From NCBI RefSeq assembly GCF_038562415.1, contig NZ_JBCFBA010000014.1:62001-126000 (forward strand): a stretch of DNA of 64,000 nucleotides, written 5' to 3'. The stretch comes from Solidesulfovibrio sp. GTDB taxonomy: Bacteria; Desulfobacterota; Desulfovibrionia; Desulfovibrionales; Desulfovibrionaceae. Below, piece by piece: positions 49,280-57,200 of the stretch. Numbering within the stretch: position 1 is the stretch's first letter; each line of letters opens with the position of its first letter. The translations under genes were made by a program, and so were the position numbers. The notes below the pieces were generated by a model that saw nothing but the letters and a program-made list of their open reading frames with translations, did no database searches and was not told the origin of the DNA.

Positions 49280-49452
49280 ACGCCAGAAACCTGGAAACAA
49301 GGGTCAAGCGTTTGGAAGACGACGCACAATGTACCTACTGCCTTTGTCTCGAACCACGGCAAGGCCAGACTGACGACGAGTGCATTGCCGAGTTCTACGC
49401 GGATCATCCATGGCTACTGGGTAAGAATCATCCTCCCTTCCTTTTTCCATAA
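49276..49452 (+). CDS. small tandem paralogue 1
   Basis: A 58-aa product starting in the stop of the DUF5681 gene (ATGA). The N-terminus NARNLETRVKRLEDDAQ matches the starts of the next two genes. A CxxCxC pair (CTYCLC) follows, and the C-terminus ADHPWLLGK is shared in outline (xxHPxxx) with paralogue 3. Function unknown. Confidence 0.6.
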   Translation: MNARNLETRVKRLEDDAQCTYCLCLEPRQGQTDDECIAEFYADHPWLLGKNHPPFLFP

Positions 49453-49461
49453 GGAGCCACC

Positions 49462-49662
49462 ATGCGAAACCTTGAATCACGCGTGAAACAGCTTGAGGCC
49501 GACAGCAAGGAAGAGACATTAATGATTGTAACTTATTATGATGGAGAAACAAAAGAGCAGTCAATGGAGAGATACTTCGAACAATATCCCCACATGCGTG
49601 AATATAATGGGCCGATTCCCTTTATCTTCTTGGAGTCATTCAGAGGTGAAGAGCATGCGTGA
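49462..49662 (+). CDS. small tandem paralogue 2
   Basis: A 66-aa product with AAGGAG upstream. Its N-terminus RNLESRVKQLEADSKEET is clearly related to those of its two neighbours; the middle (MIVTYYDGETKEQSMERYFE) differs. It overlaps the third paralogue by 8 bp. Unknown function. Confidence 0.6.
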   Translation: MRNLESRVKQLEADSKEETLMIVTYYDGETKEQSMERYFEQYPHMREYNGPIPFIFLESFRGEEHA

Positions 49663-49855
49663 TCTTCAAAAGCGAATCGCCAAATTGGAGCGGGCGACAG
49701 CGGGAGAGACGCCTTTGGTGTTTGTCCCGCTCGGTTCGACCCTTGAAGCGGCAAGAGCGGCATGGATTGCGGAACATCCCGACAAACGACTTGGAGAGAT
49801 GGATTTTTTCATATCCAACGTTCCAGAGCCGGAACCTCTGCCGAAAGGAATTTAA
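49655..49855 (+). CDS. small tandem paralogue 3
   Basis: A 66-aa product, third of the tandem set: RDLQKRIAKLERATAGETPL, then VFVPLGSTLEAARAAWIAEH. The shared pattern is a short basic coiled-coil start followed by a small beta/alpha unit. Co-transcribed with the preceding two genes by overlap. Unknown function. Confidence 0.6.
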   Translation: MRDLQKRIAKLERATAGETPLVFVPLGSTLEAARAAWIAEHPDKRLGEMDFFISNVPEPEPLPKGI

Positions 49856-49893
49856 CAGCAACCCCGGCACTCCCGGGTGACAGGAGAATGACC

Positions 49894-50583
49894 ATGGCAT
49901 GGGATCAAAGTGCTTTCGATGCGGCTCTCAAGAAGAAGTACGAAGTCGCAGGACAACAGGCGGATGCCGACACCACGAGGGCCAATGCCGCAGCCCAAGA
50001 CGTGTCCCAACGGCCGGAAATCCAGGCTCGGTCCGACGCTGCCGCGATGCAGCGGGCGAAACTCGCTTCGCAGACCCAACTTGGCGTAGCCGGTATGGGC
50101 GAACAGGGGGCGACGGCCCGGGCGCAACTCAACGCCAACACACAAACTGGCATTGCAAGCATGCAGGATCGTGGCGCGACGGCCAGGACTGGCATGCAGA
50201 CAGGCGCGCAACTCCAAATTGCTGGGATGGAAAACCAGCTCGGGCGGGACCGCCTGAACCAGCAGGGACAGCAGTTTGGTCGCTCCTTTGCCTTGGACTC
50301 CGCCAAGGCCTTGGACACCAGCCGGCGCGGGTGGGCCGACCTTGGAAGGCCGACTTACGGAGACCTGGATACATACAATAAAGAAACCAAACGATATGAG
50401 CCGACTATCAAAATCCCTGGGGTGACCCCTTCCGCCGTGAACCCGTTGGAGCAACTGCAGGGCGCACAGGATGCCCGGGCGGCCGCGGCTGGCGCGAGGC
50501 AGGGAGGCATTGGCGATGAGACGCCCGAGGATATCCGCAAACGCCGAATTACTGTGGCGACTGGCGCTTCTGGTCCCTGGTAG
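49894..50583 (+). CDS. phage-like protein with internal repeats
   Basis: A 229-aa protein with AGGAG before the ATG. Residues about 60-115 contain repeats of the form G(V/I)A(G/S)M....GATAR, followed by a Gln/Gly-rich helical stretch (MENQLGRDRLNQQGQQFGRS). The composition (Ala/Gln/Gly-rich, low hydrophobicity) resembles internal virion or tail-associated proteins of podoviruses, but no family is recognised. It is followed by a clear terminator at 50620. Confidence 0.65.
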   Translation: MAWDQSAFDAALKKKYEVAGQQADADTTRANAAAQDVSQRPEIQARSDAAAMQRAKLASQTQLGVAGMGEQGATARAQLNANTQTGIASMQDRGATARTGMQTGAQLQIAGMENQLGRDRLNQQGQQFGRSFALDSAKALDTSRRGWADLGRPTYGDLDTYNKETKRYEPTIKIPGVTPSAVNPLEQLQGAQDARAAAAGARQGGIGDETPEDIRKRRITVATGASGPW

Positions 50584-50619
50584 TGGGATTGAGGCAGCGA
50601 GAACCGCAAGACGGTCACG

Positions 50620-50649
50620 GGGCCGGGGGAAACCTCGGCCCTTTCTTTT
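50620..50649 (+). terminator. intrinsic terminator
   Basis: GGGCCG (50620-50625) pairs with CGGCCC (50636-50641), followed by TTTCTTTT, 37 bp after the stop of the phage-like gene. A related sequence is at 51546-51570. Confidence 0.7.
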
Positions 50650-51076
50650 GCCTGGCGATTTGGCTTCAGGCTGACCACAGGCGCGATGAAAACGGTGAAT
50701 TGGCCAAGACCCGGCAAAAATAGAAACGGAGCCGTATGGGCCTTCTGGACGGCTTCTCGCGCCCGGACTTCGGTTCACCCCTTGACCCTGCCGGGCGGCG
50801 TGGTAAGGCAGAATCGCGAACCGAGCCTGAGAGTCTCGAGAGGGATTCCGTCGTGCCAGAGGCCTTCCCTCGGGAACTGCGCTGGGGACACGACAGGCCA
50901 GGGTTCGTTCGCGCCTGTTTCAACCGTGCCAGAGGCCTTCCCTTCCGGGGAGTGCGCTGGGGACACGACAGGCGCGATTTCTCTTTGCCGAACCAGCCTC
51001 CATCTTCCTCGAAAATATCCTCCCCCCGGCTGCCGAGAACCGTCGTCACTCTTGCCCACATCGACGTCAGGAGTCC
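50650..51076. other. non-coding or decayed region with a tandem repeat
   Basis: A short start at 50736 (MGLLDGFSRPDFGSP) looks like the N-terminus of a phage protein, but the frame soon loses protein-like character. Several overlapping frames on both strands are open and none is convincing; a minus frame (51080-50775) begins in the stop of the gene at 51077-51331. Two imperfect direct repeats of 47 and 49 bp lie at 50852-50898 and 50925-50973. I take this as decayed sequence or an RNA/regulatory region. Confidence 0.4.
50852..50973. repeat. two imperfect direct repeats, 73-bp period
   Basis: Units 50852-50898 and 50925-50973 both begin CGTGCCAGAGGCCTTCCCT and end TGCGCTGGGGACACGACAGG, differing in the middle. 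Each carries internal complementarity (CGTG ... CACG), so each can fold into a hairpin with GGCC-rich interior. Confidence 0.65.
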
Positions 51077-51331
51077 TCATCTCGTCCGAACCTCGCCTTG
51101 TCTATGCCCCTCTTTGACAAGGCCTTCAGACAAGGCGGCCTCGGCCTTATGGACCCAGAATTCCGCTTCCTTGGAATCCCTGACGCGGACGAAGTTGTCC
51201 TTGAGATCGTCGGCAGATGGTACATCGACTGACCAGATGCCTGATCGGGGGTCGAAAACCGCGCAAACGTCGTACTCCGATGGGGCGGCCACCCAAACGC
51301 GGCCGGTGGACGGATCCTTGGAAACGAACAT
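51077..51331 (-). CDS. small hypothetical protein
   Basis: An 84-aa minus-strand product with AGGAG 8 bp before the ATG at 51331, against the direction of surrounding genes. The sequence has a beta-hairpin-like start (VSKDPSTGRVWVAAPSEYDV, then CAVFDPRSGIWSVDV) and a charged helix (KEAEFWVHKAEAALSEGLVK). No family recognised. Confidence 0.55.
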   Translation of the reverse strand: MFVSKDPSTGRVWVAAPSEYDVCAVFDPRSGIWSVDVPSADDLKDNFVRVRDSKEAEFWVHKAEAALSEGLVKEGHRQGEVRTR

Positions 51332-51545
51332 GGGCTCTTCTCCTGTTGACCAAGATATTATGACATTGTGGGAAATGTGGCGATGTCCAAGGCCTCGCCA
51401 CCGTCCTGACAGGGAGAGGCGCTATGCTCTTTTTTTGGGATATGGGCCACGCGCATGCTCGCGGTCATGGGGCGGGCCCTTTCCGCCAGCGCGGGGAATG
51501 CCGCGGGCGAATAGGCCCGGCAACGGGAAGTCGGGAGAGGATCAC

Positions 51546-51570
51546 GGGGCCGGGGTGACTCGGCCCCTTC
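51546..51570 (+). terminator. terminator-like hairpin
   Basis: GGGGCCG (51546-51552) pairs with CGGCCCC (51561-51567), followed by TTCGTTCT. It is related to the terminator at 50620 including upstream bases (TCACGGGGCCGGGG). Just upstream, a short open end MLAVMGRALSASAGNAAGE stops near 51510 and may be the tail of a decayed gene. The stretch 51332-51589 shows no other gene. Confidence 0.5.
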
Positions 51571-51589
51571 GTTCTGCCAAGTGGTTTCC

Positions 51590-51847
51590 TTACTGCCCCG
51601 TGCTTGGGATGACCTGCCCGGTCCTGGTGTTCACGTAGGCGTTGGGCCCAGCCGGGGCGTAGACCGTACCCGTTTGCGGCTCCACGATGGGACCTTGCGG
51701 CACTGCGGGCCCCGTGTAGGTGCGGCCGTAGTTGTCCACCATCCCGCCGTTACCCATCGGGGTGAATACGGTCCCGGGTTGATCCTGTTGGGCGAAGGCC
51801 AAGGTCGCCAGGGACAGAAACGCCAAGGTCAGAATGATCCGCTTCAT
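51590..51847 (-). CDS. small secreted protein
   Basis: An 85-aa protein with a signal peptide (MKRIILTLAFLSLATLAFA) and a Gly/Pro/Thr-rich mature part (GTVFTPMGNGGMVDNYGRTY, TGTVYAPAGPNAYVNTRTGQ) with two similar G-T-V-(F/Y) units. GGAGG lies 6 bp before the ATG. It runs against the phage-like genes and may be a lysogenic-conversion or host-derived gene. Function unknown. Confidence 0.7.
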   Translation of the reverse strand: MKRIILTLAFLSLATLAFAQQDQPGTVFTPMGNGGMVDNYGRTYTGPAVPQGPIVEPQTGTVYAPAGPNAYVNTRTGQVIPSTGQ

Positions 51848-52120
51848 GGCACGCCTCCAATCGGGAAAGGTTTATTTGATGGCCTACACTCCCGGCATGA
51901 GCATGTCTATCCCTGCTTGATCTTCCCGAATAAATCCTTTTCCGGCAACCAAGCGCCCCGGCGATGATCGCCCAGGTATCGACGGTGCCGTGGAAGATGA
52001 ATTCTCCTCGGGCATGGTTGATTGTCCTTCGACCTACCCCGTTACCCGCTTAGCAGGCGAGCGCCGCATGTCGAGCGAGAAAATGATTGACACCTTCTTT
52101 AGAGAAGATATTTTGGTTTC

Positions 52121-52330
52121 ATGCTGACTACGATTCAAGCGGCTGAAATACTCGGCATCCGCTCAGAGACTGTTCGCCAGCAAATTCAAGCTGGCCGTCT
52201 CAGTGCTGTAAAACACGGCCGGGACTGGTTTATTGATCCTGACGAACTTGACCGTTATCGCCGGGAGCGCCAGCAAAACGGACGGTCCACCAGATGGAAG
52301 GAGGCAAAAGCCAAGCAGACCACGGAATAA
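52121..52330 (+). CDS. excisionase-like helix-turn-helix protein
   Basis: A 69-aa HTH_17 protein (TTIQAAEILGIRSETVRQQI, then QAGRLSAVKHGRDWFIDPDE and LDRYRRE), the second of its kind in the element. There is no good ribosome site before the ATG. It may act as a directionality factor or local regulator. The 273 bp upstream (51848-52120) shows no gene. Confidence 0.75.
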   Translation: MLTTIQAAEILGIRSETVRQQIQAGRLSAVKHGRDWFIDPDELDRYRRERQQNGRSTRWKEAKAKQTTE

Positions 52331-52400
52331 AAAACAGCCCCGGCCGGCGCTACCAACACCGACCAGGGCCTAACCACAACCGCACAACGGAGGTGCGATC

Positions 52401-52979
52401 ATGGCTGGACACGCCTTATCTCGGGCGCGTGCTCGAGGCAACCCCACGTCTTTGCCCGGCTACCAGGGCAAACGCCTTACCCCTCTCCTGGTCATCCAGG
52501 CCTTTTGCCGTGCCTGCATGGGCGGCAACGCACCGATGGTCGGGGCCTGCGCTTCGACCACATGCAAACTCCACGCATACCGATGCGGCTCCATCGCTGC
52601 AGGGGCGGATCGCCGGCTGCGGCGGATCATCAAATTGTACTGCGCGGAAAGCTGCCTTCCCATGGAGGATGCGGCCGCCTGTGTCGCGGGCATGGACTGC
52701 CTGGGGAACTCGGCCTGTTCACTTTGGCCATACCGCCAGGGGCGAAACCCCTTCTATTCGGAGGCGGCCAGGGAGAAGCGCCGGCGGCAGGCTTTGGAAC
52801 ACGGTCTAGGCCAAGGTCACGAGGGTATTTCGTGCACCAGAATCGACGAAAGCGCCCCGAACCATACTTGTGGTCATCTTGCCGTCAAAACTTCGCTCCT
52901 GGCGCTCCTCAAGCGTCCTGTCTACCCGGCAACCGAATCCGCCCGCACGCCTGACCAGAAGGAGGCCCGCCATGACTAG
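52401..52979 (+). CDS. Cys-rich small phage-like protein
   Basis: A 192-aa product with GGAGG 8 bp before the ATG. The first 110 residues contain a Cys pattern (FCRACMGG, ACASTTCKLHAYRCG, YCAESC, DCLGNSACSLWPYRQGRNP) typical of small zinc-binding proteins in phages and mobile elements. After about residue 125 the sequence is less protein-like. It overlaps the next gene by 8 bp. Function unknown. Confidence 0.6.
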   Translation: MAGHALSRARARGNPTSLPGYQGKRLTPLLVIQAFCRACMGGNAPMVGACASTTCKLHAYRCGSIAAGADRRLRRIIKLYCAESCLPMEDAAACVAGMDCLGNSACSLWPYRQGRNPFYSEAAREKRRRQALEHGLGQGHEGISCTRIDESAPNHTCGHLAVKTSLLALLKRPVYPATESARTPDQKEARHD

Positions 52980-53271
52980 ATCCCGCGTGTGCCGATCATC
53001 TGGCCGCGGCGACTCCCTTTCCACTCGCCAGGCTCTGGTCCTGCGCATCCGGGAAATTGAGAATGGCATGGCGCAGTGGGGTTGGTTGTCCGATTCCCTG
53101 GCGGACTTCGCGGGCATTTTCCCGGGCAGAGGGAAAGCCCACTCGCTGCTTGTCCGCTCGTGCGTCAAAGTGCTTATCGGGATTGCGTTGCGGCTGGTTT
53201 CTCATCCTGCCGGGACTTCCCTTGACGCCGTAGTCATCGACGTGACGGCCGAGGAGGTGCGCCATGCGTGA
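52972..53271 (+). CDS. small hypothetical protein
   Basis: A 99-aa product with GGAGG 7 bp before the ATG at 52972, in line with the neighbouring small genes. Helical segments STRQALVLRIREIENGMAQW and HSLLVRSCVKVLIGIALRLV are seen. It overlaps the RadC-like gene by 8 bp. No family recognised. Confidence 0.5.
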   Translation: MTRSRVCRSSGRGDSLSTRQALVLRIREIENGMAQWGWLSDSLADFAGIFPGRGKAHSLLVRSCVKVLIGIALRLVSHPAGTSLDAVVIDVTAEEVRHA

Positions 53272-53773
53272 GCTCGCCTTATCCTACTTGAACGGCAAGA
53301 AGGAGGCTGGCCGCCGGGCCCCGCGCAAACCCCGCCCCGCCTACCTGCTGAGCGACAAGCTCATGACCGTGTACGAGACGCCACGGCCCAAACTCAGCGA
53401 TCCGGGTCGAGTCTACAAACACTTGGAGGACCTAAAGGACGAAAACCGGGAAGTGATGGTCGTTATTTGTGTGACTGCCCAAAACAGGGGCATACTGCGC
53501 GAGATCATCCATATAGGCCTTGTGGATCAGTGCAATGTGTCTTCGCGAGAGCTTTTGAAGCCTGCCATTTTGAACTCTGCAAGCGGCATCATTATCGCCC
53601 ACAACCATCCAGGCGGGAATCCTTCGCCATCAGAAGCCGATATTACCACCACCAAAATGATAGAGTCTGCCTGTACGTTGTTCAACATCCGGCTGCTGGA
53701 CCATGTGATTTTTGCCCATGATGCCTATTTTTCCATGCAGGCGGCGGGCTTCATTTCAGAGGATAAGTCATGA
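53264..53773 (+). CDS. RadC-like JAB/MPN-domain protein
   Basis: A 169-aa protein with the RadC/JAB metal motif AHNHPGGNPSPSEAD (His113, His115, Asp126) and the upstream strand-helix unit REVMVVICVTAQNRGILREI ... SSRELLKPAILN. It lacks the N-terminal helix-hairpin-helix of full-length RadC. Such short RadC-like proteins are common in mobile elements, possibly as deubiquitinase-like metallopeptidases; the actual substrate is not known. GGAGG upstream, and ATGA overlap with the next gene. Confidence 0.87.
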   Translation: MRELALSYLNGKKEAGRRAPRKPRPAYLLSDKLMTVYETPRPKLSDPGRVYKHLEDLKDENREVMVVICVTAQNRGILREIIHIGLVDQCNVSSRELLKPAILNSASGIIIAHNHPGGNPSPSEADITTTKMIESACTLFNIRLLDHVIFAHDAYFSMQAAGFISEDKS

Positions 53774-53982
53774 AGCGGACAAGAACACCCCGGACCATCG
53801 AGCGGGAAATGGATAGGCTCGCCAGGACGGCCGAGGCCCTGCTCGAGGAGGCAAAGACCATGGCCGGGCACAAGGACTTTCGTCGCATGGCCCACCGCGT
53901 GTCGGATGATGTGTACGATTTTTGGAGAGAGGCGGCGGACCTGTGGCGATATGGACGGGCTACGTCGGGCGAGTTGCCCTGA
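53770..53982 (+). CDS. small helical protein
   Basis: A 70-aa product starting in the RadC-like gene's stop (ATGA). It is almost wholly helical and charged (TIEREMDRLARTAEALLEEA, then HKDFRRMAHRVSDDVYDFWR). Unknown; likely co-expressed with the RadC-like protein. The 240 bp to the next gene hold nothing I can name. Confidence 0.55.
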   Translation: MKRTRTPRTIEREMDRLARTAEALLEEAKTMAGHKDFRRMAHRVSDDVYDFWREAADLWRYGRATSGELP

Positions 53983-54223
53983 GCTTGGTCGGCAAGGGGA
54001 TAAGCAAGGTAGCGGTAGCGGCCTGTCACCAAAATGGGGACGGGCCGTTTTCTCATCTATGCCCGTCCTGGTCTGAACCGGGATGGCGTATGGAGACCTC
54101 TTTGCAGCACCCGGCGATAACTATAAAAAGTGGGATGGAAGCCTTCGTGAGAGGATTTGCGATGCCAAAGCCAACAAACGAAAACATCCCCATCGAGACA
54201 TCAGAAAAATTTGCGCAGCAAGT

Positions 54224-57200
54224 TCAGTCTGTTGATGTAGCTTTCTGGTCTGGCTTGGAGAGCCGCATCTCCCACGCTCGTTCGAGCCTGGCTCTTGTGA
54301 CGGCACGAAGGCGCTGCAATCCCATCATGCGCGCCATCACGGCTACAGGATCTTCAGCCGGGGCGAGGGAAGTGGAGACAGCACATGCGAGTGCGGCGAG
54401 TTCGGCCAAACTGATTTCATCTGCCGGGCGTGACTCGCCGTTCACCTCCATCCGAAAAAGGTCCCATTGGCCGAGCGTGGTACCGACGGGCCAGAAAAAG
54501 ACACCCCCATCTTCCTCTGCGAAGCCCGTAAATTCCTGAGAGGCAACCTTGAGGACCTTCTCCCGAATTTTGCTGCCAGCCTTGTAGAGGCCGCACCGCT
54601 TGGCGATGCGTCTGGCCAGGACATCACTCCTGACAGGACCCTCCGCGGCCACAATTTCCCGAATGGCGTCGGCGAGTGCTGTTTCCTGACCATCGGCGAG
54701 AAGGTCTGGACTTGTCGTCGTCACATCTGGAGCGGCTACACTACTTGTCTCTTGAGCAACGCTGCGGAAGGCATAGACCGCTTCTGCCGCAGGCTCAGAG
54801 GGCACATCCGCTGCCGGGGCAGAGAGCAAAGAGAGCTGGCGCGGGCTGTCGTTTCCATCCGCTGGGGATGCCCTCATTTCGTCTGAAGTTGTCTCTGGCG
54901 CCTCGCGCTGAGCTGCTTCCTGACGCGCCCTTTCCGCCTCGGCTTTGGCCTGTTCCTCTCGGGTTTCTTCAAGGATCTTTCGCAACTTGGTGTCAACGGT
55001 CTTCGCGGCCGTCTCGGCATCATGCCACCAATCCGTGGACCATGTGCGCACGATCCTCCAGCCCAAGCCCTTCAGTACCTGCTCGCGGAGCCAGTCCCGA
55101 TCCCGTGCCGTAGCAGCCCGGTGATAGGTAGCGCCATCGCACTCAACACCAGCCAGATAGCGGCCAGCCCGTTCGGGATCGACCACACCCAGGTCGACGC
55201 GGAAAGCGGAGACACCGACCTGAGGGTGGACCGTCCATCCCCGACGGGACAAAGCTGCGGCCACGATTTCCTCGAAGGGTGACTCAAAGTCACCTTGTAG
55301 TGCAGTTGTTTCCTCGGCCAAGGCCCTGATGCCACGCTGGGCATAATCGAGAAAAAGCTTCAGGTCGGCCACTCCCTTGGCCTTGGTACGCATCAGGTCG
55401 ATTTGATCAGGCAGAAGACTCGTGAAAATCCGCAGCCCGTGCTTGGCCCGGGTGACAGCCACATTGAGTCGCCGCTCCCCGCCATCTTTGTTCAACGGGC
55501 CGAAGTTCATGGACACCCGACCTGCGAGGTCCGGGCCATAGGTGATGGAGAAATAGATCAGGTCGCGCTCGTCACCTTGGACGTTTTCCAGATTCTTCAC
55601 GAAAACCGGCTCGGTCAGGTCCTCGGAGAAAAACCTTTCCAACGCAGTATCGCGGCGACGCTCCTCGTCAAGGAGGTCCTCGATCAGCTTTTGTTGCTGC
55701 GAGTTGAACGTTACCACGCCGATGGATTTACCGCTGGCCACGAAGTCCGAATCCTGGAGATGACGAACGATATCGGCCACGACCGCCTTGGCTTCAACCT
55801 GATTCGTGCGGCTCCCGCCTTTGTCATAGTGCCCACCTTCCACCAAGTGCAGGGATACCGCGCTGTCGTCGGTCACGGGCGAAGGGAACGTGACAAGGCC
55901 ACTGCCGTAATACCGGTTGTTCGAGAAGGCGATGAGGCTTTCGTGGCGGCTGCGGTAGTGCCAATTCAGGCGTTGGCAGGGCAGCCCGGCGCTCAGGCAC
56001 TCGTTAAGGATACTTTCCATGTCGCCGCCGATCTCCACGCTATCGTCAGCATCCTCGTCCTCGGCCCGGTTGAAGAAATTGGTTGGCGGCAGTTGCTTGG
56101 GGTCCCCCACGACCACGACCTGCTTCCCCCGGGCCATGGCCCCGATGGCGTCCCACACCGGGATTTGACTGGCTTCATCGAAGACTACCAGATCGAACAG
56201 GGCTCGGCTTGGTGGCAGGTACTGGGCAATGGACAGCGGACTCATCAAAAGACACGGCGTCAACCGGGGCAAGGCCGTAGGCAACTGTTCGAGAAGCTGT
56301 CGCAGGGGCAGGTGTCGGCGTTTTTTCGCCATTTCACGACGCAAGACGCCCCATTCCGAGGCGCGTTTGGTCTCCTCGGCCTCGGGCACATCCTGGCGGA
56401 CAATCGCCCGAATGCAATCCCTGGCCAGATTGGCTAACACACGGTCAAGGTGCCGAAAATCATCAATGACCTGTTCGTGTTCCACTGAGACGAAGCGTCG
56501 CAACAGAACGTCGCCGTCCACCACGGCTCTGAGCCACCAACGGCAGTAATTGATCGCAAAAGCCTCCCTGGCCTGCCCGGCGACAATGGATCCTTTGTCC
56601 AGGGCTTCGGCCAGTACGCCCAGCCCGACGGCATGCGCTTCTTCCACGACTCGGTTCCAGGCGCACCAGAGGCGCAACAATTGGGGGCGCGCCAATATGT
56701 CGCGGCAATAATCGGCAAGCTGTGAGGACGTCAGTGCCTCCAGGCTACGTGTCCCGGTTGTGTCGCTGCCACACCGCTCTTTCAACGTAATCAGTGCGGT
56801 CCGCAACCGAGCGACTTTGGCTTCGAAATCGGCGCCGGCCCGAGCCACCACGCTTGAGGGGGAAAGCAGAAGGTTGTTTTCGCCGACAAGCCGTTGGAGG
56901 GCTTCCACCCCGGCCTTGAGCGTCTCGGGACAGTCATAGAGGCCGGCTAGACTGGCCTTGAGTCCTTCTCCCAATTTACGGGCCAGGACAAGGTCCTCGG
57001 CTCTGGTCTCCACTCCTTTCCAGAGGCCGCCAGTTGCCGGGCCCAGCGCGGTATAGGCGGAGAGTTTCGTGTCCAGATCCCGTATTTTGACGAGGGCATT
57101 GAAGATGGTGGCCGCACGATTCAGCTTTTGCCAGAGGCGGTCGAACGCTGCTTGAAAGGCGACTTGGCGTTCAGGCCAGCCCCAGGTGTTCTCGATAGGG

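Noticed and set aside
50775-51080. 101-codon minus frame starting in the stop of the gene at 51077-51331
   Set aside because: ATGA overlap is suggestive, but the sequence runs through the foldable repeats and lacks protein-like character.
54092-54539. Plus-strand frame containing MPKPTNENIPIETSEKFA
   Set aside because: Most of it is the mirror of the helicase-nuclease C-terminus; the unique part is under 30 codons.
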